Source: Varroa destructor
Lineage: Eukaryota > Arthropoda > Arachnida > Mesostigmata > Varroidae
NCBI RefSeq assembly: GCF_002443255.2
Contig: NW_019211456.1
Span: 14,158,229 to 14,222,228 of the forward strand
DNA: 64,000 bases
Direction of reading: 5' to 3'
In this document: piece after piece, positions 62,655 to 64,000 of the stretch
Numbering within the stretch: the first letter of the stretch is position 1
Layout: each line of letters starts with the position of its first letter
The notes under the pieces: model-generated
What the model saw: only the letters and a program-made list of their open reading frames with translations
Told to the model about the DNA's origin: nothing
Database searches by the model: none
Position numbers and translations under genes: made by a program

Positions 62655-62658
<4 letters not shown>

Positions 62659-64000
62659 TTAATCCTGAAGATTGGACATCGACTACTCTCCTACTATAAA
62701 GTACCACAGGTAATTATACTTTACCATAAAGCTTATAGCCTATACGAATGAAGCGAACGCAGTAAAGGTATGCATCATTACCATTATCGTTATTAATAGT
62801 CTTCTCCTTTAGAGCCTATACGCTAGAAATCTGACTCGTCATTCAAAGGTTGTTTTTATAGATTAAGTGTACTAGAAAATGATGTCCCTATTAGGGAATA
62901 TACATGGCAGCCTCTTGTTGAAGTTCAGCCCTCATCTGCTATACAATACATCTGTGAAATTCTCGAAGAATACGAGGTATTTTTGGGTTGAGTACTTGGG
63001 CTATCCAGTTCGTTGAAACTGTTCATTATAAGGGCCCTTTATTCCTAATCAATTAGTTTCTGTCTTGACAGAAACCAAATTATGTTCACTTAGCTCGTAA
63101 CTAAATTCGTATGTTTAGATCGAATATTTCTGCTAGATATCTGATAAGGGTCACGTTCTTTAGCTGAATTTTATGGATTTTATATAAATTTTCCGCTCTA
63201 ATAAACCATTAAGTGCCTTTGAATGCGGTGCCATGGTAACCATGGGTATGCAGCTATGGCTGGTTCAAATTTTAGAGCTGGCAAATAGTTACCATAATTG
63301 TTTATAATAATTGAATACGCCCCTGTATCTCATTTCAACTAATATGTTCTCATAGCTAATACGTGCGAATGAAGTCTATGTCCCCGCACACACAGCACGA
63401 CTTGTATAGATACCCTTGAGCTTATACAAAGAGCTATGTTAGAAACTAGATGACTCCAAGAAACAGAACCGTGTGTCTTTCCTGCATCTTTCTGTGTCTG
63501 TGTGCGCCAAATATATTAGTCTAAAAACAATAAAGACATCGCGATAACCCCATCATGTGCATATATATGCATATATAGGTTGAAGAGAGAGCCATTTTTG
63601 TGAGCGCAGCTAGCCTCTTAACAGCCTGTTAGCTGGCTAATCCTTCTCGTATGTGCGTATAGTATCCTGTTGATTGCCATCCAACCGATAGCTGTAGGCG
63701 TGTCGGAGAAAATTTCAGGTCCACACAGCAAGGGTCCGTTAGAATTGAAGTTCTTGAGCTCCGTTGTCACTTCAGCACCCCGGCCATGATGACCAAAAAC
63801 CTATCGCGGTTTATCGCGCCCAGGGTGGCTTCTTTGTCAGAGCAATTCGTCGCTCCATTGCCTGAAGTTACTTCATGTAGGAAACTTGCATGGGCCATGC
63901 CGGTCACGGGGCTTCTAGCGTTAGCAGGTTGGACAAAGGAACAGTGCATTTGCGTGCATGCAGCACACTACTGCCTCTTCTTCGGCAGCCGAATCCGGCC
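62655..64000. other. no supported gene
   Basis: No frame over 60 codons with splice or domain support. Contains a perfect short hairpin at 63056, a CCATGGT-A-ACCATGG inverted repeat at about 63231, and an ATATATGCATATATA palindrome at about 63562. Confidence 0.4.
63056..63075. repeat. perfect 9-base inverted repeat with 2-base loop
   Basis: GTTTCTGTC, TT, GACAGAAAC: both arms match completely. Read directly; function unknown. Confidence 0.9.

Noticed and set aside
62542..62751. 69-codon ORF with a Tyr-Ile repeat.
   Set aside because: Translation of an (AT)n microsatellite.
1..64000. tRNA, rRNA, CRISPR arrays, bacterial-type operons or intact transposons with terminal repeats.
   Set aside because: Looked for by eye on both strands; none had the required conserved elements.

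Overview
The window looks like animal nuclear DNA, most plausibly from an arthropod. It is AT-rich, has no dense run of long ORFs, carries many AT microsatellites and AATAAA signals, and holds short candidate exons bounded by pyrimidine-rich AG acceptors and GTAAGT-type donors. The longest ORF is only 243 codons. No tRNA, rRNA, CRISPR array or intact transposon was recognised. I worked by reading alone, so gene models are exon-level hypotheses. A warning from this same window: I could assemble an attractive in-phase three-exon chain at 16.7-17.0 kb on the plus strand that I then rejected, so phase agreement is weak evidence by itself.

Layout, left to right. (1) 0-15 kb: candidate minus-strand exons at 14.5, 13.2, 7.1, 3.4 and perhaps 0.1 kb join in phase. 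The plus strand has candidate terminal exons near 0.1 and 0.7 kb and a poly(A) signal at 1.04 kb. (2) 15.6-17.6 kb, minus strand: a small secreted cysteine-rich peptide precursor, preceded by two or three exons whose translation resembles a CBM21 glycogen-targeting domain (PP1 regulatory subunit 3 type). (3) 19.7-33.7 kb, minus strand: a first exon encoding a signal peptide and a long hydrophilic segment (33.67 kb), then compatible exons at 29.1, 28.5, 27.9, 27.7 and 19.8 kb. On the opposite strand lie a TATA plus initiator promoter at 24.15 kb, a 347-bp tandem duplication and a decayed LINE reverse transcriptase remnant. (4) 36-38 kb: a plus-strand 3' end with AATAAA, and a three-exon minus-strand end at 38.1-37.5 kb. 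(5) 43.7-52.1 kb: a minus-strand start whose first two exons encode a short cytoplasmic tail and one membrane segment (type II topology), with further candidate exons at 51.2, 46.3 and 43.9 kb. (6) 52-64 kb: mostly noncoding or decayed, with a two-helix membrane exon at 54.8 kb, coding-like patches at 56.2-57.0 and 58.2 kb, a LINE ORF1-like remnant at 61.3-62.0 kb and a long AT microsatellite.

How genes connect is uncertain. Minus-strand exons from 33.7 to 27.6 kb fit one transcript and can be extended in phase to 19.7 kb. Whether they also join the CBM21-like exons or those at 14.5-3.3 kb needs transcript data. Best-supported items are the 33 kb first exon, the 16.7-17.4 kb CBM21-like pair, the 15.7 kb peptide, the 52.0/51.6 kb exon pair and the tandem duplication.
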